Assembly (NCBI GenBank): GCA_029863125.1
Contig: JAOTWB010000006.1
Span: 1 to 64,000, forward strand
Origin: Gammaproteobacteria bacterium
GTDB lineage: Bacteria > Pseudomonadota > Gammaproteobacteria > Steroidobacterales > Woeseiaceae
Direction: 5' to 3'
Length of the DNA stretch: 64,000 nt
Shown here: positions 1-12,209 of the stretch, piece after piece
How the letters are laid out: each line of letters opens with the position of its first letter
How positions within the stretch are numbered: the stretch's first letter is position 1
Translations under genes and position numbers: made by a program
Notes under the pieces: generated by a model
The model's database searches: none
Seen by the model: the letters and a program-made list of their open reading frames with translations, nothing else
What the model was told of the DNA's origin: nothing

Positions 1-1
1 G

Positions 2-58
2 GCGTCGCTATCGAATCTCATGAGCGCGGCATTGGCAGGGCTGCTGCTGACGTTCTGA
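2..58 (+). CDS. C-terminal end of an upstream gene, product unknown
   Basis: An open frame enters the window at base 2 and stops at TGA 56-58, coding a short hydrophobic tail that ends in AGLLLTF. Its stop lies 4 bases before the nucleoside hydrolase ATG, so it is probably the preceding gene of the same operon. The hydrophobic end could be a transporter segment, but 18 residues are too few to name a product. Confidence 0.35.
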   Translation, partial: ASLSNLMSAALAGLLLTF

Positions 59-62
59 CGCG

Positions 63-1010
63 ATGGCCCCACGTCCAATCATTATCGACTGCGATCCGGG
101 CCAGGACGACGCCGTGGCGCTGTTTCTGGCCATGTCGTCGCCCGACGAACTCGACATTCTCGGCATCACCACGGTGGCCGGCAATGTGCCGCTTGCGCTG
201 ACGCAGCGCAACGCAAGAATGATGTGCGACATCGCCGGGCGCACGGCTATTCCCGTGTTTGCCGGCTGCGAGAGACCGATCGTTCGGGAGGCGATAACTG
301 CGGAATACATTCACGGCAACACGGGAATCGATGGAGTGGATGTCTTTGAACCGGAGACGCCGCTGCAGGAAAAACATGCTGTCGAATTCATCGTGGAGAC
401 GCTGCTTACGGCCGATGAACATTCGGTAACGCTGGTGCCGACAGGGCCGTTGTCGAATATCGCTACGGCTATCGAGAAGGAGCCGGCGATCCTGCAGCAC
501 GTCAGGGAAATCGTCGTCATGGGCGGCGCGATGCGTGAAGGAGGCAATCGCTCGCCTTCGGCGGAATTCAACGTACTGGCTGATCCGCAGGCTGCAGACA
601 TCGTGTTTTCCTGCGGCAGGCCCATCACGGTCATGGGGCTCGATGTAACACACCAGGTTCTTTCGACTCGCGAACGCGTTGCGCGGATTCGCGCACTCGG
701 CAACGCCGTTGCCGAGGCGACCGCGGGAATGCTCAGCTTTTTTCATCGCTATGACACCGGGAAATACGGTTCGGAAGGTGCGCCACTGCATGATCCATGT
801 ACGATTGCCTGGCTGCTTGACCCCGGACTTTTTCAGACTCGGGCGTGCAATCTCTCCGTCGAAACCGAATCGGAGCTGACGATGGGACATACCGCCGTTG
901 ATTTCTGGCACGTCACGGACCGGCCGCGGAACGTGCACTGGACATACGCAGTGGATGCGAACGGCTTTTACGAACTATTAAATGACCGGCTCGCCCGGTT
1001 TGGGCGGTGA
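63..1010 (+). CDS. Inosine-uridine-preferring nucleoside hydrolase
   Basis: Cytoplasmic N-ribohydrolase that splits ribonucleosides into base and free ribose. The 315-residue protein has the family's N-terminal calcium site as DCDPGQDD (residues 9-16; the fifth motif residue is often H or I, here Q). It also has VPTGPLSN near residue 125, EFNVLADPQAA near 165 and the C-terminal metal Asp in LHDP near 245. Length is normal for the IunH/RihA family. The ribokinase gene follows immediately, which fits ribose release followed by phosphorylation. Base preference (pyrimidine, purine or both) cannot be told from sequence alone. Confidence 0.93.
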   Translation: MAPRPIIIDCDPGQDDAVALFLAMSSPDELDILGITTVAGNVPLALTQRNARMMCDIAGRTAIPVFAGCERPIVREAITAEYIHGNTGIDGVDVFEPETPLQEKHAVEFIVETLLTADEHSVTLVPTGPLSNIATAIEKEPAILQHVREIVVMGGAMREGGNRSPSAEFNVLADPQAADIVFSCGRPITVMGLDVTHQVLSTRERVARIRALGNAVAEATAGMLSFFHRYDTGKYGSEGAPLHDPCTIAWLLDPGLFQTRACNLSVETESELTMGHTAVDFWHVTDRPRNVHWTYAVDANGFYELLNDRLARFGR

Positions 1011-1012
1011 CC

Positions 1013-1855
1013 ATGCCATCTATCGTTGTTGTTGGGTCCGCAAACGTTGACATCGTCGCCAGCGTTTTGCGATTGCCGGTTCCGGGGGAAACCGTTACCG
1101 GTGCAGAGCTGAATCGATTCCCTGGCGGGAAGGGCGCCAACCAGGCGCTCGCGGCGCGGCGCCTTGGTGCGGACGTGAGCCTGGTCGCGCGCGTCGGGGA
1201 TGACGCAGCTGCCGACGAGGCTCTCGAACTGCTTCGGCAAGGCGACGTCGATCTCAGCGAATGCCGCCGTATCGCAGGCGCAGCCACCGGCACCGCCCTT
1301 ATCGCGGTCGCGCCGTCCGGAGAAAACCAGATCATTGTCGCGCCCGGCGCAAACAGACTGCTCACGCCGGATGACGTCCAGGCCATCGACGCAGACGCGA
1401 TGATCTGCCAGCTCGAGGTGCCCGCAGCCGTCGTCGTCGAGGCGGCAAGGACTTTCCCGGGCTTCTTTTGTGTCAACCTGGCGCCCGCCGCAGAAATCGA
1501 CGTTCAGGTCTTGCAGCGCGCTGACCTGGTCGTTGTCAACGAAACGGAGGCCCGCTGGTATGGCGTCTCCCTTCAGGCCTGCGTCGGACTGGTCGCGACC
1601 ACGCGCGGCGCCGGGGTTGCAACGCTCGAGCGAGACGGCGAGCTTGTTGCCGAAGCCAGGCCTCCAGGCGTCCGGGCGGTCGATACAACGGGCGCGGGCG
1701 ATACGTTTACGGCGGCGCTCACGGTCTCTCTGGCGGAAGGGCAGGGGCCGGAACAGGCATTGCGATTCGCCTGCGCGGCGGGTGCCGTTGCAACCCTGAA
1801 AATGGGCGCGCAGCCGTCACTGCCGGATCGTGAATCGGTAGTTAAATGGCTGTAA
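1013..1855 (+). CDS. rbsK: Ribokinase (PfkB family)
   Basis: ATP-dependent phosphorylation of ribose to ribose-5-phosphate. Visible PfkB features are the N-terminal VVGSANVD strand, the sugar-binding GGKGANQALAARRLGA segment, and the C-terminal DTTGAGDTF signature with the anion hole and catalytic Asp. About 280 residues is slightly short for RbsK (about 309), mostly from loops. The start is either ATG 1013, 2 bases after the hydrolase stop, or GTG 1007, which would overlap it. Coupling to the nucleoside hydrolase makes ribose from RNA nucleosides the likely substrate. Confidence 0.88.
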   Translation: MPSIVVVGSANVDIVASVLRLPVPGETVTGAELNRFPGGKGANQALAARRLGADVSLVARVGDDAAADEALELLRQGDVDLSECRRIAGAATGTALIAVAPSGENQIIVAPGANRLLTPDDVQAIDADAMICQLEVPAAVVVEAARTFPGFFCVNLAPAAEIDVQVLQRADLVVVNETEARWYGVSLQACVGLVATTRGAGVATLERDGELVAEARPPGVRAVDTTGAGDTFTAALTVSLAEGQGPEQALRFACAAGAVATLKMGAQPSLPDRESVVKWL

Positions 1856-1873
1856 CGACTTGTGCGGGTGCGA

Positions 1874-2326
1874 CTAGTCGGTCTGGATATCCGGCCCGCT
1901 TCTTTTCAGGTACGGCATGCGAGCTATTTCCAGGTAGCGCCCATTGCTCTGGCGCGGAAAAGCGTGAAAGTGCAAACCGACCAGGCCCTCTCTATTAACG
2001 CCGAGAAACAGTCGTGACTTCCCGGCTTCTGCAATGGTCAGGAATGACAGGCCGCGTAGTTTGCTCATACGTCCCAGGATGCCGGAGTCCTGAAAATCGA
2101 AATCCTGCATTGATCGGGACCAGTGATCTGTATGGCTGATAGTCTCGGCCGGAAGAGCCGGCCGCCAGCGGAGCGCATTGGCGGGTTCTGCGGGCTGCGA
2201 GTCAAGGAAGTGGGCGGACAATGGTAGCGGTTTGCTGCTACCGAAGAATGCCGCATCATCAGCCAGACCTGCTGCCGGAAGCAGCGTGCCGACGATCAAT
2301 AGCACCATCCAGTTGGCTTTCAGCAT
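1874..2326 (-). CDS. Small secreted protein, function unknown
   Basis: I do not recognise this family. ATG 2326 was chosen over ATG 2347 because GGGAG lies about 7 bases upstream and the protein then opens with a clean signal peptide (MLKANWMVLLIVGTLLPAAG, cleavage likely near ADDA). The mature part of about 125 residues has no cysteine pair, metal motif or repeat that I can see. It ends close to the convergent ribokinase stop. Probably periplasmic. Confidence 0.6.
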   Translation of the reverse strand: MLKANWMVLLIVGTLLPAAGLADDAAFFGSSKPLPLSAHFLDSQPAEPANALRWRPALPAETISHTDHWSRSMQDFDFQDSGILGRMSKLRGLSFLTIAEAGKSRLFLGVNREGLVGLHFHAFPRQSNGRYLEIARMPYLKRSGPDIQTD

Positions 2327-2432
2327 GACTTTACTCCCGCCAGTCATGGCGTCATATGCAGCACCGTGCGGTTAATGCGGTCGGTACCGATAGGCGTTGC
2401 TACAATCTGGCAGAAAGCGCGTTGAAATTTGT

Positions 2433-2460
2433 TTGACTGCATCACGAAATCAAATAAATA
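2433..2460 (+). promoter_or_regulatory. Possible sigma70 promoter of nhaA
   Basis: TTGACT (2433-2438) and TAAATA (2455-2460) are separated by 16 bases, about 60-80 bases before the nhaA start and in AT-rich sequence unlike the surroundings. Prediction by eye only. Confidence 0.4.
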
Positions 2461-2521
2461 TCTGCCCGGTGTTATGTAAAGCAGGGGCATGGCAGAATAA
2501 GCGCGCGCAGACATTCACCGT

Positions 2522-3751
2522 TTGAAAAAGCCCGGAAAGATCGTGTTAAAACCACTGGTACCCAAAGTAATCGTTGACTCGTTGACTGACTTCCTGGACC
2601 TCGAATCGTCCAGCGGTATTCTTCTTGTCATTGCCGCCGTCTTAGCAATGGTCGTTGCCAACTCGCCGTTGGCACCCATCTACGACTCGCTGATCGATCT
2701 TCCCGTTGGCCTCCGGGTCGGCGCACTGGAAATCGAAAAACCGCTGTTGCTCTGGATCAACGACGGCCTGATGGCCATCTTCTTTTTCCTGGTTGGCCTG
2801 GAATTGAAGCGTGAAGTTCTCGAGGGCCAGCTGTCTGACGCCAGGGAGATCGTCTTGCCCGCACTTGGAGCGTTCGGTGGCATGGCGCTACCTGCGGCGA
2901 TCTACGTCTGGGTTAACCAGGGGAACGACATTGCTTTGCAGGGCTGGGCCATTCCGGCCGCGACCGATATTGCCTTCGCGCTTGCCATTCTCGCGTTGCT
3001 CGGAAGCCGTGTGCCCCTCTCGCTAAAGATCTTTCTGGTTTCGGTGGCAATATTCGATGACGTTGGCGCAATTGTCATCATTGCGTTGTTTTACACGAGC
3101 GATCTCTCGGTCGCAGCGCTGGTTACGGCAGCCTGCTGCCTGCCGGTCCTCTACGCTCTCAATCGGCGCGGCGTGTCGGAGATTACGCCGTACTTCTTCG
3201 TTGGGCTCATCATGTGGGTCGCCGTGCTCAAATCGGGTGTCCACGCAACCCTGGCCGGTGTTGTTTTGGCCGTGTTTATTCCGCTGCGGGATCCGGACAA
3301 GGAAAGCTCGCCTTTGCACGAAATCGAGCATGATCTGCATACAGCCGTAGCCTTCGGCATCCTGCCAGTTTTTGCTTTTGCCAACGCCGGGATATCGCTG
3401 AGCGGCGTGTCGTTCGAATCATTTATTCACCCTGTTCCACTTGGCATAATTGCCGGGCTTTTCGTCGGCAAGCAGGTTGGCGTCTTCGCGTTTTGTGCCC
3501 TCGGTGTTGTCCTCGGAATTGCTCGTTTGCCCGACGACCTGCGCTGGACGCACATCTACGGCACGGCACTGTTGTGCGGCGTCGGTTTTACCATGAGCCT
3601 GTTCATCGGGTCGCTGGCCTTCGAAGGCACCGGCGTGAACCTGCTCTTCGACGAGCGGCTCGGGATCATCACGGGGTCGCTGCTTTCCGGCATCGGCGGT
3701 TACCTCGTTTTGCGAATGACGCTGCCCGAAAAACTCGGGTCCGAGTCCTAG
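2522..3751 (+). CDS. nhaA: Na+/H+ antiporter NhaA
   Basis: Inner-membrane electrogenic antiporter exporting Na+ for H+. The family core is intact: [18 protein letters not shown] with the essential Asp at residue 149, and AIFDDVGAI with the paired transport Asp residues 179-180. The last helices carry [11 protein letters not shown]. At 409 residues it is slightly longer than the E. coli protein. TTG 2522 is the most upstream start. GTG 2543 has a better placed GGAAAG and would shorten the N-terminus by 7 residues. Sodium-coupled NhaA here and SstT further on suit a saline habitat. Confidence 0.95.
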   Translation: MKKPGKIVLKPLVPKVIVDSLTDFLDLESSSGILLVIAAVLAMVVANSPLAPIYDSLIDLPVGLRVGALEIEKPLLLWINDGLMAIFFFLVGLELKREVLEGQLSDAREIVLPALGAFGGMALPAAIYVWVNQGNDIALQGWAIPAATDIAFALAILALLGSRVPLSLKIFLVSVAIFDDVGAIVIIALFYTSDLSVAALVTAACCLPVLYALNRRGVSEITPYFFVGLIMWVAVLKSGVHATLAGVVLAVFIPLRDPDKESSPLHEIEHDLHTAVAFGILPVFAFANAGISLSGVSFESFIHPVPLGIIAGLFVGKQVGVFAFCALGVVLGIARLPDDLRWTHIYGTALLCGVGFTMSLFIGSLAFEGTGVNLLFDERLGIITGSLLSGIGGYLVLRMTLPEKLGSES

Positions 3752-3752
3752 G

Positions 3753-3784
3753 GCAGGCGCCAAGCTGGCGTGGCCGGCGCCTGC
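3753..3784 (+). terminator. Strong hairpin after nhaA, no U-tract
   Basis: GCAGGCGCC (3753-3761) pairs perfectly with GGCGCCTGC (3776-3784) across a 14-base loop, starting 2 bases after the nhaA stop. An A-run instead of a T-run follows, so it is not a standard intrinsic terminator for the plus strand. It could still protect the 3' end of the mRNA. Confidence 0.35.
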
Positions 3785-3882
3785 AAAAATCTCGCGGGCT
3801 CCTGGCTCAGATACAGCCGCAGCAGCACCAACTGCGGTATGATTCCGCCAGTTCGGGCGTACATGAATCCAGGAGTTAATAC

Positions 3883-6123
3883 ATGCGCGTAACCACCGTC
3901 GCATTTTCACTTGTCTTGACGACAGCGCTTTATGCCTGCGGGAAATCAGAGGAAACAGCTATGCCGGCGGCACCAGCGAAAACATCGACGGTTACCGTTC
4001 CTGCCGAAATCGGCAGGACGGTCGATGCGCTGTTTGCAGCGATTCCGGCCGCGGATGCGGCTAACGATGCAGGCGATCTGCTGTTGTCCGAGTACTCGGG
4101 TCCCTATGGCGGAGTGCCGCATTTCGACGGCATGAACGTCGCTGGCGTCAGGTCCGCACTGGAAGCCGGCATGGCCCGCACGCTTGCCGAGATCGACGCG
4201 ATTGCGAATAACCCCGAGCCGCCCGATTTCGCCAATACGATCATCGCGCTCGAACGTAGCGGCGAGGGTCTGGGCCGCGTGTTCAGCTACTGGGGCATCT
4301 GGAGCTCGAATATGTCGACGCCGGAGTTTCGCGATATTCAGCAGGACATGGCGCCAAAACTCTCAGAGTTCAGGTCGAAGATCACGCAAAATGACGCTCT
4401 TTTCCAGCGCGTCAAAAGCGTTTATGAAAGCGATGAAAACAAGTCGCTGCCGCCACATGAAAAGCGTCTCGTCTGGCTTGTCTATGACGGCTTCGCCAGC
4501 GACGGCGCAACGCTTGAGGGCGACGCAAAGCTGCGCTACGCGGCCATAAACCAGCGGCTGGCTGAGCTGTACACCCGGTTTGCAAATAACGTTCTCGCCG
4601 ACGAGGAAGGCTATGTAAGCTACATAAGCGCAAAACAGCTCGGCGGGCTGCCTGATTCCTTTGTCGCCGCTGCCAAAGCCGCGGCCGAGGAACGCGGGCG
4701 CCCAGGCGAATACGCGATCACGAATACGCGCTCATCGATGGATCCGTTCCTGACCTTCTCCGACGAGCGCGAGCTTCGCGAAAAGGTCTGGCGCATCTAT
4801 TACAGTCGCGCCGACAACGGCGATGAGCACGACAACAACGCGATCATCGCTGAAATCGTGAAACTGCGCGACGAACGCGTCGCGCTGCTTGACTACGACA
4901 ACTATGCGGCCTGGCGCCTGCAGAATCGCATGGCTAAGACGCCGGAGCGGGCGCTGGCGCTGATGGAAGCGGTATGGCCCGCGGCCGTTGGCCGCGTGCG
5001 CGAGGAAGTCGCCGATATGCAGAAAATCGCCGACGCGGAAGGCGCCGGCATCACGATCGAGCCCTGGGACTACCGCTATTACATGGAGAAGCTGCGCAAG
5101 GAACGCTATGCGCTCGATTCCGACGAAGTGAAGCAGTATCTGCAGCTCGACAAGCTGCGCGATGCAATGTTCTTCGTCGCGGGCGAGCTCTTCAATTTCA
5201 GATTTACGCCGGTCGCCGCAGGCTCGGTACCGGTCTGGCATCCGGACGTAAATGTCTGGGAAGTCACGGACAAGACCTCGGGTGAACATGTCGGCTTATG
5301 GTATCTCGATCCATTCGCCCGGCCGGGCAAGCGATCGGGCGCCTGGGCAACCGGCTATCGCAGCCACGAAACCTATAACGGCAAGCAGACACCGCTTGTT
5401 TCCAACAACTCCAATTTCGTAAAGGGCGAGGCAGGTAAGCCCGTGCTCGTTTCGTGGGACGACGCCACGACGTTCTTCCACGAGTTCGGGCACGCACTGC
5501 ACGGCCTGTCATCAAAAGTGGCCTATCCGACGCTCAATAGCGGCGTGAGGGACTACACAGAATTCCAATCGCAGCTGCTCGAGCGCTGGCTGATGACCGA
5601 CGAAGTTATCGACAGCTACCTGCTGCACTACAGGACCGGTGCGCCGATGCCTGCCGAACTCGTGCAGAAAATCAAGGATGCCGCGACTTTCATGCAGGGC
5701 TTCGGTACGACGGAGTACCTTGCGTCCGCTCTTGTCGACATGCGCTACCACATGGTCGACCCCGAAGGAATCGACCCGCATGCTTTTGAAAAGGCGACGC
5801 TTGCAGACCTAGGCATGCCCAAAGAAATCGTCATGCGCCACCGAAGTCCGCACTTCGGCCACATTTTCTCGGGCGAAGGCTATTCGGCGGGATACTACGG
5901 CTACATGTGGGCGGACGTGCTGACGTCGGACGCCGCCGAAGCCTTCAAAAAAGCGCCCGGTGGCTTCTACGACAAGGATCTTGCGAAACGACTCGTCGAT
6001 AATCTTTTTTCCGTTCGCAATGCCGTCGATCCGGCGGAGGCGTATCGCGCTTTCAGAGGTCGCGATGCCGAGATTGGTGCCCTGATGCGCGATCGCGGCT
6101 TTCCGGAGCCGCCGAAAGAATAG
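3883..6123 (+). CDS. M3-family zinc metallopeptidase, lipoprotein (Dcp/oligopeptidase type)
   Basis: Exported oligopeptidase. The N-terminus is a lipoprotein signal with lipobox LYAC (Cys 19), so it should be membrane-anchored in the periplasm rather than cytosolic like E. coli Dcp. The zinc site is HEFGH (His533, Glu534, His537), with Glu560 in YTEFQSQ as the likely third ligand. The C-terminal HIFSGEGYSAGYYGYMW segment is typical of M3. At 746 residues the length is normal. AGGAG lies 7 bases before the ATG. It stands alone between nhaA and the convergent pyrimidine operon. It probably hydrolyses short peptides as nutrients. Confidence 0.92.
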   Translation: MRVTTVAFSLVLTTALYACGKSEETAMPAAPAKTSTVTVPAEIGRTVDALFAAIPAADAANDAGDLLLSEYSGPYGGVPHFDGMNVAGVRSALEAGMARTLAEIDAIANNPEPPDFANTIIALERSGEGLGRVFSYWGIWSSNMSTPEFRDIQQDMAPKLSEFRSKITQNDALFQRVKSVYESDENKSLPPHEKRLVWLVYDGFASDGATLEGDAKLRYAAINQRLAELYTRFANNVLADEEGYVSYISAKQLGGLPDSFVAAAKAAAEERGRPGEYAITNTRSSMDPFLTFSDERELREKVWRIYYSRADNGDEHDNNAIIAEIVKLRDERVALLDYDNYAAWRLQNRMAKTPERALALMEAVWPAAVGRVREEVADMQKIADAEGAGITIEPWDYRYYMEKLRKERYALDSDEVKQYLQLDKLRDAMFFVAGELFNFRFTPVAAGSVPVWHPDVNVWEVTDKTSGEHVGLWYLDPFARPGKRSGAWATGYRSHETYNGKQTPLVSNNSNFVKGEAGKPVLVSWDDATTFFHEFGHALHGLSSKVAYPTLNSGVRDYTEFQSQLLERWLMTDEVIDSYLLHYRTGAPMPAELVQKIKDAATFMQGFGTTEYLASALVDMRYHMVDPEGIDPHAFEKATLADLGMPKEIVMRHRSPHFGHIFSGEGYSAGYYGYMWADVLTSDAAEAFKKAPGGFYDKDLAKRLVDNLFSVRNAVDPAEAYRAFRGRDAEIGALMRDRGFPEPPKE

Positions 6124-6186
6124 AGAATCTCAATTGCGGTGGCGTCGGCAGCCTTTTCTGATCGCGCCGCGAACGGTGTCGCGCGT

Positions 6187-6585
6187 CTAGTCGAGGTGAA
6201 AGGATTCCGGCAGCAGCTCCGCGATCGTGTATTCCCGCCATTCCCTGCTGTCGTCGATGACGATCACGACCGTGTCTACGTCGGCGAATTCGTTGATGCG
6301 CTGGCGGCACCCGCCGCAGGGCGTGCAGGGGCCGATCTCGGAGTAGCCACCCGCTACCGCGATTCGAACGATGCGTTTGCCGCCTTCCTGGATCATCGCG
6401 GCGATCGCCGCGGCCTCGGCGCAGTTGCCGAGATTGTAGGCGGCATTCTCGACGTTACAGCCGACGTGCAGGTGCCCCTGATCATCGACAATTGCCGCCC
6501 CGACGCTGTAGTTCGAATAGCGGCTGTAGGCGTTCTTGCGAGCTTCCCTGGCAGCCTTGATCAGGTCGTCGTTCCGTATGGTCAT
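6187..6585 (-). CDS. cdd: Cytidine deaminase
   Basis: Zinc enzyme converting cytidine and deoxycytidine to the uridine forms. At 132 residues it is the short homotetrameric type. Zinc ligands are Cys55 in NCAEAAA (with proton-shuttle Glu57) and Cys90 and Cys93 in PCGGC. ATG 6585 begins 1 base after the preA stop, so it is the last gene of the pyrimidine operon. Longer in-frame starts would overlap preA without a reason. It feeds uracil nucleosides toward the reductive pathway encoded upstream. Confidence 0.94.
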   Translation of the reverse strand: MTIRNDDLIKAAREARKNAYSRYSNYSVGAAIVDDQGHLHVGCNVENAAYNLGNCAEAAAIAAMIQEGGKRIVRIAVAGGYSEIGPCTPCGGCRQRINEFADVDTVVIVIDDSREWREYTIAELLPESFHLD

Positions 6586-6586
6586 G

Positions 6587-7885
6587 TCATTTCGTCTTCC
6601 GCATCGGGTTGTTGCGATGAGTCGTCCAGTCGGCTTTTTCAAGCGAGATCGGCTCTCCGGTTCTCGGGTCGACGCCGTCGGTCAGCCGCTGCATGGAAAT
6701 GCAGCCGTCCACGGGACACACGCTGACACACAAGTTGCAGCCGACGCACTCGGCATCGATTACCTCGAAGCGCCGCTCGCCGTTGACCGTATGCGTGATC
6801 GCCTGGTGCGACGTGTCCTCGCATACGACGTGGCAGCGGCCGCACTTGATGCACAGCTCCTGGTCGATGACCGCCTTCTCGACGTAGTTCAGGTTCAGGT
6901 ACTGCCAGTCGGTGACGCTGGGCACGGCTTTGCCGATCAGCTCGTCGAGGGCCAGCCGTTTGTCATCGAGGAAACGGCTCAGGCCGTCCACGAGGTCGTC
7001 GATGATCTTGAATCCGTACACCATCGCGGCCGTGCACACCTGCACGTTGCTCGCGCCGAGAGCCAGGAAATCGACGGCGTCGCGCCAGTCCGTGATGCCA
7101 CCTATGCCCGAGATCGGGATCGATCGGGTTTCCTTTGTGCGGGCGATTTCCGCCACCATGTTCAGCGCGATCGGTTTCACCGCTTCGCCGCAGTAGCCGC
7201 CGTGCGTGCCCATTCCATCGGTCGTCGGGTACATCGTCAGCGAGTCGTAGTCGACACGCATGATGGAGTTAATCGTGTTGATCAACGACACGGCGTCGGC
7301 GCCACCGTCGAGCGCCGCCTTGGCCGGCGGCAGGATATTCGTGACGTTGGGCGTGAGCTTTACAATGACGGGCACCGACGCGGCTTTCTTTGCCCACTCT
7401 GTAGCCATTTGTATGTAGTCAGGTACCTGGCCGACCGCGGCACCCATGCCGCGCTCGGACATGCCGTGCGGGCAACCGAAATTGAGTTCGAAAGCATCAA
7501 TGCCCGTTTCTTCGACCATGGGCAGGTACCTGGCCCAGGTAGCTTCGTTCATCGGTAGCATGATCGATGCGACCAAAGCGCGATCGGGCCAGTCCTTCTT
7601 GATCTGCCGCATTTCGTCGAGATTGGTCTGCAGCGGGCGATCGGTAATCAGCTCGATGTTGTTGAAGCCTATTACGCGCCGCTCGTTGCTGTGGATCGCG
7701 CTGTACCGCGGGCCACTGACGTTGACGATGGGCGGGTCCTCGCCCAGCGTTTTCCAGACGGCACCCCCCCATCCGGCCTCGAACGCACGATTAACGTTAT
7801 AAGCTTTGTCGGTCGGCGGTGCAGACGCGAGCCAGAACGGGTTTGGTGAAGAGATTCCGAGAAACGTCGTACTGATATCGGCCAT
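6587..7885 (-). CDS. preA: NAD-dependent dihydropyrimidine dehydrogenase, catalytic subunit PreA
   Basis: First step of reductive pyrimidine breakdown: uracil or thymine to the 5,6-dihydro form, working with PreT. The N-terminal two thirds is the FMN barrel (ELNFGCPHGMSERGMG and PISGIGGI segments). The C-terminus carries a two-[4Fe-4S] ferredoxin domain (CIKCGRCHVVC and CVGCNLCVSVCP). ATG 7885 is preceded by AAGGGGGGAA, a strong ribosome site, giving 432 residues. The longer open frame upstream overlaps preT and is not needed. It sits between preT and cdd with almost no spacing. Confidence 0.95.
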   Translation of the reverse strand: MADISTTFLGISSPNPFWLASAPPTDKAYNVNRAFEAGWGGAVWKTLGEDPPIVNVSGPRYSAIHSNERRVIGFNNIELITDRPLQTNLDEMRQIKKDWPDRALVASIMLPMNEATWARYLPMVEETGIDAFELNFGCPHGMSERGMGAAVGQVPDYIQMATEWAKKAASVPVIVKLTPNVTNILPPAKAALDGGADAVSLINTINSIMRVDYDSLTMYPTTDGMGTHGGYCGEAVKPIALNMVAEIARTKETRSIPISGIGGITDWRDAVDFLALGASNVQVCTAAMVYGFKIIDDLVDGLSRFLDDKRLALDELIGKAVPSVTDWQYLNLNYVEKAVIDQELCIKCGRCHVVCEDTSHQAITHTVNGERRFEVIDAECVGCNLCVSVCPVDGCISMQRLTDGVDPRTGEPISLEKADWTTHRNNPMRKTK

Positions 7886-7887
7886 GT

Positions 7888-9243
7888 CTATTCCCCCCTT
7901 AGGCAGCGGTCGATGTCGACTGCCGCGACCTTGCCCTGCTGGACGGCCGTAACGGTGAGATCGTCGCCATCCGCAACGCAGTCGCCACCCGCCCATACGT
8001 CACGAAGCGTCGTCCTGCCTGCTTCGTTGACGACAATACGATCGTGTCGTATCTCGAGGCCAACGGTATCCGTACCGAACATGCCGACGTCGAGTATTTG
8101 ACCGATTGCCTTGAAGACGATGTCCGCGCTCAGCTCGAAATGCTCACCAGTCGAGCGCAGTCGGCCGTCGCTGTCGAGTGCGGTCCGCTCGAAGCGGATG
8201 TTTGTTACGTGGTCATCACCAAGGAGCTCGACCGGCCGCGCCCAGTGTCGAATCGTTACACCGTTGATCTGGGCCAGGTCCTGCTCGTACCGGCTTGCGC
8301 CCATCTGCTCGGGCCCGCGGCGGTAGACTATATCGACGACCTCGGCGCCCAGGCGCTTGCTCTGCACGGCAATGTCGATGGCTGTCATGCCGCCGCCGAT
8401 TACGACGACGCGACGTCCAACCGGCAGCTTGCCGAGATCGTCGGCTTGCCGGATTTCAGCGATGTACTCGATGGCGCTGCCGACGCCGGGCAGTGACTCG
8501 TGGTCCAGGTCCAGGGAATTCGTCGACCCAAGACCAATACCGATGAACACGGCATCGTAGGATATACGCAGCTCCTGCAGCGTGAAGTCCTTGCCCAGCA
8601 TTTCGCCGTTGCGAAGTTCGATACCGCCTATCGAGAGAATGTATTCGATCTCTTTCTGTGCAAAATCATCGATCGTTTTGTAGGCGGCGATGCCGTATTC
8701 GTTCAGCCCGCCCGCCTTGTCGTCACGATTGAACACGACGACGTCATGGCCAAGCATAGCGAGTCGATGCGCGCAGGACAGGCCGGCCGGGCCGCCGCCA
8801 ACCACGGCGATTTTTTTGCCGGTGGCGGGGGCCCGCGAAAAAAGCGGAGTTTGCTGGTCGAAGATCGGATCCGTTGCATAACGTTGCAACAACCCGATTT
8901 CCACGGGTTTTTCTTCATGAGTATTTCTGACGCAGGCTTCTTCGCAAAGCACTTCGGTCGGGCAGACGCGCGCGCACATGCCGCCCATGATGTTTTCCGC
9001 GAGGATAGTGTGCGCGGAACCGCGGATGTTGTCGCTGCGAATCTTCTGGATAAATCCCGGTATGTCGATCCCGGTTGGGCACGCCGTCGTGCAGGGCGCG
9101 TCATAACAAAAATAACAGCGATCAGCCGCAATCAGAGCTTCGGAGCGAGACAGGGGCGGATGCAGATCGGCGAAATTGCGGGCGAGCTCGTCTTTGTCGA
9201 GACGATGGCTGCGGATATCGGCCTGCTGTTCGCTTTTGCTCAT
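7888..9243 (-). CDS. preT: NAD-dependent dihydropyrimidine dehydrogenase, electron-input subunit PreT
   Basis: FAD protein that takes electrons from NAD(P)H and hands them to PreA. The N-terminal Fe-S region is CYFCYDAPCTTACPTGIDIPG followed by MCARVCPTEVLCEEAC. An FAD dinucleotide fold (VVGGGPAGLSCA) and a second nucleotide fold (VVIGGGMTAIDIA) come next. ATG 9243 gives 451 residues and starts 13 bases after the dihydropyrimidinase stop. The 50-residue extension available upstream is arginine-rich, lies inside the neighbouring gene and is rejected. Confidence 0.94.
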   Translation of the reverse strand: MSKSEQQADIRSHRLDKDELARNFADLHPPLSRSEALIAADRCYFCYDAPCTTACPTGIDIPGFIQKIRSDNIRGSAHTILAENIMGGMCARVCPTEVLCEEACVRNTHEEKPVEIGLLQRYATDPIFDQQTPLFSRAPATGKKIAVVGGGPAGLSCAHRLAMLGHDVVVFNRDDKAGGLNEYGIAAYKTIDDFAQKEIEYILSIGGIELRNGEMLGKDFTLQELRISYDAVFIGIGLGSTNSLDLDHESLPGVGSAIEYIAEIRQADDLGKLPVGRRVVVIGGGMTAIDIAVQSKRLGAEVVDIVYRRGPEQMGASRYEQDLAQINGVTIRHWARPVELLGDDHVTNIRFERTALDSDGRLRSTGEHFELSADIVFKAIGQILDVGMFGTDTVGLEIRHDRIVVNEAGRTTLRDVWAGGDCVADGDDLTVTAVQQGKVAAVDIDRCLRGE

Positions 9244-9256
9244 CGGCGTATCAAAA

Positions 9257-12171
<2,915 letters not shown>

Positions 12172-12209
12172 GGGTTTCCTCCGTCCGGGAAGTGCCGGTC
12201 GACGGTTTG